Origin: Verrucomicrobiota bacterium
GTDB lineage: Bacteria; Verrucomicrobiota; Verrucomicrobiia; Chthoniobacterales; JAFAMB01
NCBI GenBank assembly: GCA_019236035.1
Contig: JAFAJU010000238.1
Location: forward strand, 1-8,111
Reading direction: 5' to 3'
DNA: 8,111 nt
The notes below the pieces were generated by a model that was not told the DNA's origin, searched no databases, and was given only the letters and a program-made list of their open reading frames with translations. This document shows positions 1 to 6,249 of this stretch, in pieces. The position numbers and the translations under genes were made by a program. Positions within the stretch are counted from its first letter, which is position 1. The number at the start of each line of letters is the position of its first letter.

Positions 1-9
1 ATTCGCAAT

Positions 10-32
10 ACGAGTCTTAACCCGGGACTCGT
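10..32 (-). terminator. Hairpin downstream of gmhB, possible terminator
   Basis: A perfect 7-bp inverted repeat (ACGAGTC at 10-16, GACTCGT at 26-32) with a 9-base loop lies 8 bases beyond the stop codon of the heptose-bisphosphatase gene, reading on the minus strand. It could end the rfaE1-gmhB transcript. No run of T follows on the minus strand within the window, so it is not a classical intrinsic terminator, and it could be only an mRNA 3'-end stabilising structure. Confidence 0.35.
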
Positions 33-39
33 TGATGAA

Positions 40-582
40 TCAACCTCCCAGGATAAACTCGGCCACTTCAGCGAAGTCTTTGGCAATCAAGGTGGCTCCT
101 GATTCCAAGGCCTTGCTAGCGGCGTCGGTACCGAACAGAATGGTGGCCCTAACTCCCGCCCGAATACCGGCTTCGGCGTCCGATACTTTGTCGCCGACCA
201 TGTAGCTCTGGCCAAGATCAATGCCTAAATCCGTCGCGGCTTCGAGTAGCATGCCTGGATTAGGCTTCCTTCGTGTTGATTCCCGTTGAGGCGTATCCGC
301 GCAAAAATAGGTGGCGTCAATGATGCCTGGGCCGAGCTGTTTCTCGAGTTCCCGTTGGACGGCCCGGAAATCTTCTTCCGCGAAATACCCTCGTCCGATA
401 CCACTTTGGTTGGTGACAATGATGAGTTTGAACCCGGCCTTTTTGAGCCTGGGAAGCTGGTCGCAAACTCCATCGAGTAGCTCGACCTGTTCCGGTTGCG
501 AGCAATACCCGACGTCTTTCATCAGCGTTCCATCCCGGTCCAGAAAGATCGCTTTCCCGAGAGCTGGTTTCTCCCTATCCAT
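40..582 (-). CDS. gmhB: D-glycero-D-manno-heptose 1,7-bisphosphate 7-phosphatase (GmhB-like HAD hydrolase)
   Basis: A cytoplasmic HAD-superfamily phosphatase of 180 residues. In this family GmhB removes the 7-phosphate from heptose 1,7-bisphosphate, a step of ADP-heptose synthesis for LPS. HAD motif I is FLDRDGT (13-19; nucleophile D15, acid/base D17), motif II is VTNQSG (56-61), the lysine motif is RRKPNPGM (104-111), and motif III is GDKVSD (130-135). The ATG at 582-580 is chosen because it sits just before motif I. The same frame stays open upstream to 810, but that stretch is antisense-free shadow of the kinase gene. The start overlaps the kinase stop by 8 bases, so translation is probably coupled. 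Oddity: E. coli GmhB has a CxH...CxC zinc loop before the RKP motif, but residues 94-106 here hold only one cysteine (C94), so that site looks lost. A related HAD phosphatase (for example HisB-N-like) is possible, but the gene pairing favours GmhB. Confidence 0.88.
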   Translation of the reverse strand: MDREKPALGKAIFLDRDGTLMKDVGYCSQPEQVELLDGVCDQLPRLKKAGFKLIIVTNQSGIGRGYFAEEDFRAVQRELEKQLGPGIIDATYFCADTPQRESTRRKPNPGMLLEAATDLGIDLGQSYMVGDKVSDAEAGIRAGVRATILFGTDAASKALESGATLIAKDFAEVAEFILGG

Positions 583-1597
583 CACGATGGCGAAAACTCT
601 CCAGGAGCTCCTCCGGAGTAAGCGTTGCCGTGCCCAACTTGCCCACGACCGCGCTGCTGGCGTGATTCGAGATTTCCGCGGCTTCGATCGCTGAAGCACC
701 GGAAACCAGAGCAAGCGTGAAGAGGGCAATCGCCGTGTCGCCCGCGCCGGACAGATCGTAGACTTCGCGAGCGCGTGAGGGGACATGAAAGGGTGGCTTG
801 TTTTTGTCAAATAGAATCATCCCTTGCTCTCCCAGGGTCACTAGCAGGTGATCCGGATTCCAAATGCGAAGCAGCTCAGCACCGACAACCAGTAGATCAC
901 GGTCGCGCAAAGGATCCGCATCGGGCTCATGCCAAGGTTTGTTCGCGGCTGCGAAAGCCTCGCTGCGATTTGGTTTCACCGCGGTGATTCCGCGCCAAAT
1001 CAATCGATTGCGCGGGTTCGGGTCTGCTGTCACCAGTTTCCCTTCCCCTCGCACTAAAGCTGCGACCTCGTCCACAAACCTCTGCTGCAGAAGACCCTTG
1101 CCGTAATCCTCGAAGATCACGGCGTCAAGCTGGGGCAGCAGCTCGCGGACCTTATCGACGCACCGGTTCTGGGCCTCTTTGGTGAGCGGCTGAGGTTTCT
1201 CGCGGTCGACGCGCACCACCTGTTGCTGGCGGGCGATGATTCGCGTCTTCACGATGGTCTGAAAAGAGCCGTCGTTCTGGACGGCTTCCAGACCAATGCC
1301 GTTCTCGCCGAGAAGCTTTCTTAATTTGTGCGCGTGAGCATCCTCTCCGATCATTCCCATGACAAAAACTTTAGGGGTGAACTCCCTGACATTCCTGGCC
1401 ACGTTCGCAGCGCCGCCTGGGTAGTAAGACTCCCTGATAACTTCCACCACAGGTACCGGCGCTTCCGGAGAAATCCGCGACACTCGACCCCAGACGTACT
1501 CATCGAGCATCAGATCGCCGATCACCAGGACGCGTGTACTCTGAAATTTCCGAAGGAGTTCTTCAACGCGCTCGAGCTTCATTTTCTCCCAAGCCAT
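575..1597 (-). CDS. rfaE1: D-glycero-beta-D-manno-heptose-7-phosphate kinase (RfaE1/HldA, PfkB family)
   Basis: A 340-residue sugar kinase of the PfkB/ribokinase family that phosphorylates heptose 7-phosphate at C1 in ADP-heptose synthesis. Visible motifs are the N-terminal GDLMLDEY (27-34) followed by the heptose-kinase signature RISPEAPVPV (41-50), the GGAANVARNV substrate motif (61-70), and the C-terminal PfkB signature DLSGAGDT (281-288) with catalytic base D287. E. coli HldE carries a C-terminal nucleotidyltransferase domain; this protein ends after the kinase, so the adenylyltransferase (RfaE2/HldC) must be encoded elsewhere. Its partner gmhB follows with an 8-base overlap. Start choice is uncertain: the ATG at 1597-1595 has no clear ribosome site, while an in-frame ATG at 1582-1580 (MKLERVEEL) is preceded by GGGAG at a short 3-base spacing and matches better where family members begin. 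Confidence 0.93.
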   Translation of the reverse strand: MAWEKMKLERVEELLRKFQSTRVLVIGDLMLDEYVWGRVSRISPEAPVPVVEVIRESYYPGGAANVARNVREFTPKVFVMGMIGEDAHAHKLRKLLGENGIGLEAVQNDGSFQTIVKTRIIARQQQVVRVDREKPQPLTKEAQNRCVDKVRELLPQLDAVIFEDYGKGLLQQRFVDEVAALVRGEGKLVTADPNPRNRLIWRGITAVKPNRSEAFAAANKPWHEPDADPLRDRDLLVVGAELLRIWNPDHLLVTLGEQGMILFDKNKPPFHVPSRAREVYDLSGAGDTAIALFTLALVSGASAIEAAEISNHASSAVVGKLGTATLTPEELLESFRHRDG

Positions 1598-1728
1598 ATT
1601 CGTAAACGGCGTTTGCTCAAACGAAAATTTCCTTTAGGATTCGCCCATTATTAATCTAAAAGATCAAATCGTCCTGATGAATTTATCGGTTGGTGCCCGA
1701 GAGATGCGCCTAACTGGAGAATGCTTGA
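1598..1728. promoter_or_regulatory. Divergent intergenic region between rfaE1 and the exported-protein genes
   Basis: These 131 bases separate two divergently transcribed units, so promoters for both must lie here or nearby. The stretch from about 1620 to 1690 is noticeably AT-rich (for example ATTATTAATCTAAAAG), as expected for promoter DNA, but no hexamer pair is convincing on either strand. A perfect 6-2-6 inverted repeat, CGTTTG-CT-CAAACG (1610-1623), lies 13 bases upstream of the rfaE1 ATG and could be an operator or leader hairpin. A good ribosome site, GGAGA (1716-1720), lies 8 bases before the ATG at 1729. Confidence 0.4.
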
Positions 1729-2526
1729 ATGAATAGAATTCTTGGTCGAGTCGCTTTTGCAACCGCGCTTTTTCTCGTGGCGATACCCGGCTTCGCGGAG
1801 GCGCCGCCCAGTCACATAGATCTTACCAAATTTCCGGCGACACAACTTGACGACGTCGTTGTCCCGCTTCCAAGCGAAGTATTCAATGTTTTGGATAAAT
1901 TGGGCAGTCCGAATTGGCAAGGGGAACTAAGAGAGCCGACCATCAAGAATCGCGGGGAGCGTACACAGATAGCGCTCCTGCTGGGTGCGGTTGTGGCTGA
2001 AGGCTTTGTGGCCGTGGAGGCGGCGGATAAGGGGCGAGTCCAGCGGATCGGACGCGACGTGCTGGAACTTGCCAGAGCGATCGGTGTCGAATCGACAGTT
2101 TTAAGCCGTACAAACTCGATTATTACTAAAGCAGATTCCGGCGATTGGGTTGCTGTCCGTCGAGAGCTGGACGGTGCTTTGACTGATGTAAAGAATGCAA
2201 TGATCGAGCTCAAAGATGCGCAATTGGCGCATCTGGTCAGCCTGGGCGGTTGGTTGCGTGGCACCGAGGTCTTAACATCGGTCGTACAAAAGAGCTATTC
2301 GCCGGATGGGGCGGATTTATTGAACCAGCCCGACCTTCTCAAGTACTTCCAGCAACGCCTTGCCGGGATGCCCCTGCGGATGCGAAACAATCAATTGGTG
2401 AACAAAATCCAAAAGGGCCTCGATGAGATTTCCCCTCTCATCAACCAGAAGATCACGCCGGGTTCAGTAAAAAGAATCAATGAGATTACCGGCCAGATGG
2501 TAAAGGCGATCGATGCGCGCGCCTAA
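1729..2526 (+). CDS. Exported alpha-helical protein of unknown function
   Basis: I do not recognise a characterised family. The 265-residue product starts with a clear signal peptide: MNR, a hydrophobic core (about 5-20: LGRVAFATALFLVAIP), then GFAEA with probable cleavage after A25. The mature part (about 240 residues) has no cysteine and no further membrane segment. It reads as mostly helical, with an alanine/leucine-rich stretch at 80-120 and repeated charged helices toward the C-terminus, so a soluble periplasmic protein is likely. The ATG is supported by GGAGA 8 bases upstream. A second small secreted protein begins 12 bases after its stop, so the two are probably co-transcribed and may act together. 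My impression that similar proteins recur in Verrucomicrobiota is recollection, not a search result. No catalytic motif is apparent, so a structural or binding role is more likely than an enzymatic one. Confidence 0.8.
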   Translation: MNRILGRVAFATALFLVAIPGFAEAPPSHIDLTKFPATQLDDVVVPLPSEVFNVLDKLGSPNWQGELREPTIKNRGERTQIALLLGAVVAEGFVAVEAADKGRVQRIGRDVLELARAIGVESTVLSRTNSIITKADSGDWVAVRRELDGALTDVKNAMIELKDAQLAHLVSLGGWLRGTEVLTSVVQKSYSPDGADLLNQPDLLKYFQQRLAGMPLRMRNNQLVNKIQKGLDEISPLINQKITPGSVKRINEITGQMVKAIDARA

Positions 2527-2538
2527 CGGACGAACTCT

Positions 2539-2961
2539 GTGAGACGACTTCTAATTCTACTGGGTGTTTGTGGGCTCCTGACTCCGGCGCATGCAACGAT
2601 CGACGATGCAATTACTTTCGCGCTCCAAGCAATGGACCCGTACGTCAAACAGGGGTATTTGGTGCGAGACGACCAATGGGGTGGCGATCTTGGTCTAAGG
2701 GAGCAAAAGGCGATACCGCATACCCTCTTTAAAGGGAACGATTATTGGTTCTGTATGGCCACAGATCTGGAGGGCGCCCGCCTCGCAATCCACGTGTATG
2801 ACAGCAAGGGAAAACTCGCCGAAAATGACTCTTGGCAAAAGGGTCGCTTTGCATGCGCCCGCGTGCTCGCTCCGGCAACCGGGACCTATTATGTTATCGT
2901 TGAAGTCACGAATTCTCCCAAGGAACGGACGACTTGGGCGATGGTTTATGGATACAAATAA
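2539..2961 (+). CDS. Small secreted beta-rich protein of unknown function
   Basis: A 140-residue protein beginning at GTG (2539), chosen because it supplies the whole signal peptide (MRRLLILLGVCGLLTPAHA, likely cut after A19). Later ATGs would remove it. A weak CGGA lies 8 bases upstream. The mature 121 residues contain two cysteines (C72, C106) that could form a disulfide, and a C-terminal part (about 84-138) with alternating hydrophobic strands including VYDSKGKLA, TGTYYVIVEV and WAMVYGYK. This resembles the beta-sandwich style of pre-peptidase C-terminal (PPC) domains, which is a resemblance only, not an identification. C11 lies in the signal peptide but its context (LGVC) does not fit a lipobox, so it is probably not a lipoprotein. 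The 12-base gap to the preceding exported-protein gene suggests one transcript. Confidence 0.75.
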   Translation: MRRLLILLGVCGLLTPAHATIDDAITFALQAMDPYVKQGYLVRDDQWGGDLGLREQKAIPHTLFKGNDYWFCMATDLEGARLAIHVYDSKGKLAENDSWQKGRFACARVLAPATGTYYVIVEVTNSPKERTTWAMVYGYK

Positions 2962-3087
2962 GGCTCCAGGCGTTGCAAAACGCACTGACTCGGTCGAAGC
3001 TGTTACCAATTTCCTACCATTCGGAAAACCTTCTTTGCTTATGCGCGACTTTTCGATAGTGCGTTAGCACCCGTAACTACCGGCTTG

Positions 3088-4080
3088 ATGGTTGAATCCG
3101 AGACGCTTCAGTTCGATAACGCACGGACCCTCCAGAATCTGTATGCGAACGATTTTAAGCTATTGCAAACCTTAGAAGAGAAATTGGAGGTGAAGGTAAC
3201 GACGCGAGACGGGTGGTTGCGTGTGGAAGGGGAGCGGCCGAATATCGAAAAAGCCCGCCGGGTTTTTGACCAGTTGGAGAAGGCGCGTCAACATGGCATC
3301 CAGATTCGACGGCACGAATTTCAGTACGCTTTGGAATCGGTGACAGAGGGTAGTCGGCAACCTCTGGGGCAATTGGCTGGATACAAGGTTCTTACGCCTA
3401 CCCGCAGAGCTCCGATTATTCCCAAGAGCGAACAGCAGCTCAACTATGTTCAGGCGATTCAAACGTACGACATCGTTTTCGGGCTCGGTCCGGCTGGCAC
3501 TGGGAAAACATATCTTGCCATGGCGATGGGTGTGGATGCGCTGAGAAAGGAACAGGTCAAGAGGGTCATCCTGACTAGGCCTGCCGTCGAGGCGGGGGAG
3601 GCGCTGGGGTTTTTGCCAGGGGACCTGCAGGAGAAGATCTTCCCGTATTTGCGTCCCCTCTATGACGCGTTGTATGATATGCTCGAATCTGAAGAGATTC
3701 AGAAGTATTTGGATAGAGGGGTCATTGAAATAGCGCCACTGGCATATATGCGGGGAAGGACATTGAATCATGCTTTCGTTATTCTAGACGAAGCGCAAAA
3801 CACGACCACGGAACAAATGTTCATGTTCCTGACCAGACTGGGGGCGGATTCCAAATGCGTGGTCACCGGTGATCAGACGCAAATCGATCTCCCTGCCAAC
3901 AAGACTTCCGGCCTGATCGAGGCGATGCATGCGCTGGCGGATGTCCCAGGGATTCAATTCACCCATTTTTCCGAGCGCGACGTGGTGCGCCACCCCCTCG
4001 TCCAGTCAATCATCCGTGCGTACAAAGTCTACCGGGATGCCCCCAGGGGCGCGAAAAAAAGGTTAGCCGAGGGGACGTAA
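3088..4080 (+). CDS. ybeZ: PhoH-family ATPase (YbeZ-like)
   Basis: A cytoplasmic P-loop ATPase of 330 residues, the usual length for PhoH/YbeZ proteins, which are linked to RNA metabolism and act beside YbeY. Residues 1 to about 105 form the N-terminal nucleic-acid-binding-like region seen in this family. The PhoH ATPase domain follows: Walker A GLGPAGTGKT (132-141), the family block LTRPAVEAGEALGFLPGD (162-179), Walker B VILDEAQN (231-238), and the VTGDQTQIDLP motif (259-269). The ATG at 3088 is preferred; a TTG codon directly before it (3085) is in frame. Neither has a strong ribosome site. The stop lies 4 bases before the ATG of the membrane HD gene, whose ribosome site (GAGGGGA, 4069-4075) is inside the end of this gene, so the cluster is an operon. 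The exact biochemical activity of PhoH proteins remains unsettled. Confidence 0.95.
   Translation: MVESETLQFDNARTLQNLYANDFKLLQTLEEKLEVKVTTRDGWLRVEGERPNIEKARRVFDQLEKARQHGIQIRRHEFQYALESVTEGSRQPLGQLAGYKVLTPTRRAPIIPKSEQQLNYVQAIQTYDIVFGLGPAGTGKTYLAMAMGVDALRKEQVKRVILTRPAVEAGEALGFLPGDLQEKIFPYLRPLYDALYDMLESEEIQKYLDRGVIEIAPLAYMRGRTLNHAFVILDEAQNTTTEQMFMFLTRLGADSKCVVTGDQTQIDLPANKTSGLIEAMHALADVPGIQFTHFSERDVVRHPLVQSIIRAYKVYRDAPRGAKKRLAEGT
4069..4075 (+). promoter_or_regulatory. Ribosome binding site for the membrane HD gene
   Basis: GAGGGGA lies 9 bases before the ATG at 4085 and within the last codons of the PhoH-family gene. It fixes the start of the downstream membrane protein and shows that it is translated from the same transcript. 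Confidence 0.6.
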
Positions 4081-4084
4081 ACCG

Positions 4085-4972
4085 ATGTTTGGATCTGCAC
4101 ACCGTAGAAAATTAATTAAGAGGGGCTTCGCTTGTCCGAAGACTCGTCGAAAATCCACTCCGAAAGAGTGGATGCGCAAGCTGGAGTCGAACCCGTGGAT
4201 GAAGGCGGGCATATTTGGCGTGTTCGTGCTGGGCTTGGCACTTTTAATCTTCTCGGGCGAACACCCTGATCCGGCGAAGTATTTTTTGATCGGGCTGCTG
4301 ATTTTTTCAACCGCAGTGACCCAACTCTGGATTAACCACCCAGACACGTTCCGAAGAAATTCTCGCGTCGGTCTGGTGTTTGGGGTGATTCTTTTCCACC
4401 TCTGCGTGGCGAAGCTCGTCATGGTCATCTCCACCCAGAGTCAAGGAGGGTTGCCGAAAGAGTTCGGAGTTTTATTGATTCCATTCGCGCTGGCGCCCCT
4501 AATATTGTCGGTCCTGTTAGGCAAAAACCTCGGCATTTACGGGGCGATCTTCGTCAGTCTCTGGAGCTCGATTCTATTCCGCGGTGTTGATGCGTTCCTG
4601 CTCGTAATGAGCCTCATAAGCGGATTCATTGCAGTTTTCGTGACCATTCAGGTGCGCCGGCGCAGCCGTCTGTTGCGGGCGGGTATGTATGTGGGTTTAG
4701 CAACCTGGATTTTAGCGGTCTCGTTCGGCATCATCACGATTCCGTGGCTCAGGCTGAATGACATGGATTTAAGCATGTTCATGAGACAGTCTGCCGCTGC
4801 GATCCTGACCGGAGTCGTTACGGCGATGGTGGTCAGCGGGGCGTTGCCGATGCTCGAAGCGGCTTTGGTATCACCACGGATATGTCGTGGCTTGAGATGG
4901 CCGACCGGAATCATCCGCTGCTGCTTCGGCTCAGTCTTGAGGCTCCCGGAACCTGGCATCACAGTGACGTAG
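4085..4972 (+). CDS. 7TM-HD phosphodiesterase (PgpH/YqfF type), N-terminal membrane part, frameshifted
   Basis: This frame encodes the membrane half of a 7TMR-HD protein. PgpH proteins of this family hydrolyse cyclic di-AMP. Residues 1-40 are a basic cytoplasmic tail. Hydrophobic segments follow at about 41-57, 66-83, 95-115, 127-145, 148-165, 168-188, 199-220 and 236-256: eight, which puts both ends in the cytoplasm. The segment ends in SGALPMLEA (251-259), the normal lead-in to the HD domain. After A260 (codon 4862-4864) this frame changes to a basic, family-unlike tail (LVSPRICRG...) ending at 4972, while the expected continuation FGITTDMSWLEMADRNHPLL is found in the -1 frame from 4864. 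One missing T in a CTTTGG tract near 4864 explains this. The large extracellular 7TMR-HDED domain of canonical PgpH is absent, since only about 8 residues separate the first two membrane segments. Whether the indel is real or a sequencing error cannot be told here. Confidence 0.8.
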   Translation: MFGSAHRRKLIKRGFACPKTRRKSTPKEWMRKLESNPWMKAGIFGVFVLGLALLIFSGEHPDPAKYFLIGLLIFSTAVTQLWINHPDTFRRNSRVGLVFGVILFHLCVAKLVMVISTQSQGGLPKEFGVLLIPFALAPLILSVLLGKNLGIYGAIFVSLWSSILFRGVDAFLLVMSLISGFIAVFVTIQVRRRSRLLRAGMYVGLATWILAVSFGIITIPWLRLNDMDLSMFMRQSAAAILTGVVTAMVVSGALPMLEAALVSPRICRGLRWPTGIIRCCFGSVLRLPEPGITVT

Positions 4973-5682
4973 TTGCGGACCTTGCCGAAATGGCTGCGAA
5001 CAAGATCGGAGCCAACGGTACGATGTGCCGCGCGTGCGCTTACTTTCATGATATCGGCAAGCTGGTGAAGCCAAACTATTTTTCAGAGAATATCGTTAGC
5101 GACGATAATCCGCATGACGACCTTGCTCCGACCATGAGCGCCTTAATCATTATCGCGCATGTCAAGGAGGGCGTCGATTTGGCGCTCAAGTATGGGCTCA
5201 ATCAGCGGATTATTGACGTGATTCAGCAGCATCATGGGACTTCGCTGGTCGCTTACTTCTATAAACGGGCGATCCAGCAGCAGCAGGATGCACGCGAAGG
5301 CGGAAAGATTATGAACATCCGCGAGGAAGACATCCCGGAGGTCCGCGAAGAAAGTTTCCGATACAGCGGGCCGAAGCCGCAGTTTAAGGAGAGCGGTATA
5401 ATCAGCCTCGCGGATGCGGTTGAGAGTGCTTCCCGGAGCCTGGAGAAGCCTACTCCGCAAAAGATCGAGCAACTCGTGAACGACATAATGAACCGACGAA
5501 TCTCGGAGGGACAGTTGGACGAGTGCGACCTGACTTTGAAGGAATTGAAGATCATTGCGGAAACGTTCAGATTCACCGTTCAGAACATGCTTCACACCCG
5601 CATCAAGTATCCTAAGGATGAAGAGCGGGCGGAGCAGGAGACGCGGCGACTACGTAATCTTCCTCCCGCCTCCGCGGCATAA
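4882..5682 (+). CDS. 7TM-HD phosphodiesterase (PgpH/YqfF type), C-terminal HD catalytic part, frameshifted
   Basis: This frame encodes the cytoplasmic HDIG domain that belongs to the membrane half upstream. Homology in this frame begins at 4864 (FGITTD), before the first ATG at 4882. That ATG has no ribosome site, so it is probably an internal methionine of one protein of about 532 residues once the frame is repaired. Numbering from M(4882), all expected metal ligands are present: H27 in TWHHS, H56-D57 in YFHDIGK, H93 in IIAHV, H117/H118 in QQHHG, and D178 in LADAVE. The active site therefore looks intact and a di-metal phosphodiesterase acting on cyclic di-AMP is the family-based expectation; linear products would be pApA. 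The stop overlaps the ybeY start as TAATG. If the frameshift is genuine, the catalytic domain would be separated from its membrane anchor and probably poorly translated. Confidence 0.82.
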   Translation: MSWLEMADRNHPLLLRLSLEAPGTWHHSDVVADLAEMAANKIGANGTMCRACAYFHDIGKLVKPNYFSENIVSDDNPHDDLAPTMSALIIIAHVKEGVDLALKYGLNQRIIDVIQQHHGTSLVAYFYKRAIQQQQDAREGGKIMNIREEDIPEVREESFRYSGPKPQFKESGIISLADAVESASRSLEKPTPQKIEQLVNDIMNRRISEGQLDECDLTLKELKIIAETFRFTVQNMLHTRIKYPKDEERAEQETRRLRNLPPASAA

Positions 5683-6125
5683 TGCCATCTCTCGAGCTGC
5701 TAAATCGTCAGCGCAAAAGGCGGATCGATACTAGACTTTTCCGCGCGTCCGCGGAGCTGGCGATCGCGAAGGTGGTGGAACGCTTCGGCCCAAACTCCTT
5801 GCCGGAAGAAATCATCGTTGTTCTCGTGTCCGACGCGCTGATCAGCCGGATTCACCGCGATTTCATGGCGACTGATGGACCTACCGACGTCATAACGTTT
5901 CAGCACGGCGAGATCTTTATCAGCTTGGATACAGCCGAGCGCCAGGGAAAAAAGTTTTCGAGCGACCTTGAACGGGAGCTGCGGCTCTATTTCGTTCACG
6001 GCTTGTTGCATTTGTCGGGGCTCGACGACCTGACGGATCAAGGTTTCGCCGAAATGGCGACTGCCCAGGAGGCTATCGTGCAGCAAGTTGAGGAGCTCTT
6101 GGGACGCGCTCCCGCGCGAGTGTAA
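5682..6125 (+). CDS. ybeY: Endoribonuclease YbeY (rRNA maturation factor)
   Basis: A 147-residue YbeY-family metalloprotein, normal in length. YbeY is a zinc-dependent endoribonuclease that takes part in 16S rRNA 3'-end maturation and ribosome quality control in the cytoplasm. Conserved features are the GPTDVITF motif (66-73), the following GEIFIS strand (76-81), and the metal motif HGLLHLSGLDD (106-116). The usual motif is HGxLHLxGYDH, in which three histidines bind zinc. Here H106 and H110 remain but the third position is D116. An aspartate could still bind metal, and I recall variation at this site in some phyla, so loss of function is not implied. The ATG overlaps the stop of the HD gene by one base (TAATG) and has no ribosome site of its own, so translation is coupled to the gene before it. 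The order PhoH-HD-YbeY matches the common arrangement. Confidence 0.92.
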   Translation: MPSLELLNRQRKRRIDTRLFRASAELAIAKVVERFGPNSLPEEIIVVLVSDALISRIHRDFMATDGPTDVITFQHGEIFISLDTAERQGKKFSSDLERELRLYFVHGLLHLSGLDDLTDQGFAEMATAQEAIVQQVEELLGRAPARV

Positions 6126-6140
6126 AAGCCTGATAGGCCA

Positions 6141-6205
6141 GGCTACGCGGTAGCCCTAGCCGCTTCGCCTCGCCCTCCTACCGCGCTGGAGCGCGCCCGC
6201 TACCG
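6141..6205. repeat. GC-rich palindromic cluster in the ybeY-downstream intergenic region
   Basis: Several inverted repeats are packed together: GGCTAC-GCG-GTAGCC (6141-6155), CGCGC-TGGA-GCGCG (6182-6195), and a longer-range pair CGCGGTAG (6146-6153) with CTACCGCG (6178-6185) that competes with both. CTACCG occurs again at 6200-6205. The block could fold as an mRNA 3'-end structure after ybeY, and it also resembles a dispersed intergenic palindromic repeat. No T tract follows immediately, so it is not a classical intrinsic terminator. Whether it is repeated elsewhere in the genome cannot be seen from this window. Confidence 0.45.
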
Positions 6206-6249
6206 ACCGAAGTTGTATTTTTGCGATCGCGGCGTTAAGCAAGTCTCAA

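Noticed and set aside
583..810. Possible 76-residue N-terminal extension of the heptose phosphatase
   Set aside because: It overlaps the kinase C-terminus, including the DLSGAGDT region, and the extension is an arginine/serine-rich shadow. The HAD domain starts properly at the ATG at 582.
1721..1732. Mini-ORF ATG CTT GAA TGA overlapping the start of the exported-protein gene
   Set aside because: It is three codons long and directly touches the ribosome site that serves the ATG at 1729; most likely chance.
1812..2264. A 150-codon antisense frame inside the first exported-protein gene
   Set aside because: The plus-strand frame has a signal peptide and a good ribosome site; the antisense product is serine/threonine-rich, low in complexity and without motifs.
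2539..2600. Lipoprotein signal in the 140-residue secreted protein (C11)
   Set aside because: The residues before the cysteine (LGV) do not fit the lipobox, and a normal signal peptidase I site (AHA) follows.
3172..3771. A 199-codon open frame antisense to the PhoH-family gene
   Set aside because: It lies wholly inside a clear, conserved gene on the other strand, has no recognisable domain, and its composition is that of a reverse-frame shadow.
4858..4870. Programmed -1 ribosomal frameshifting in the HD gene
   Set aside because: The sequence GGCTTTG does not fit an X-XXY-YYZ slippery heptamer, and I saw no clear stimulating structure. A missing base is the simpler explanation.
6224..6231. 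GCGATCGC octamer (HIP1-like palindrome of cyanobacteria)
   Set aside because: It is a single occurrence with no other cyanobacterial signal in the window.
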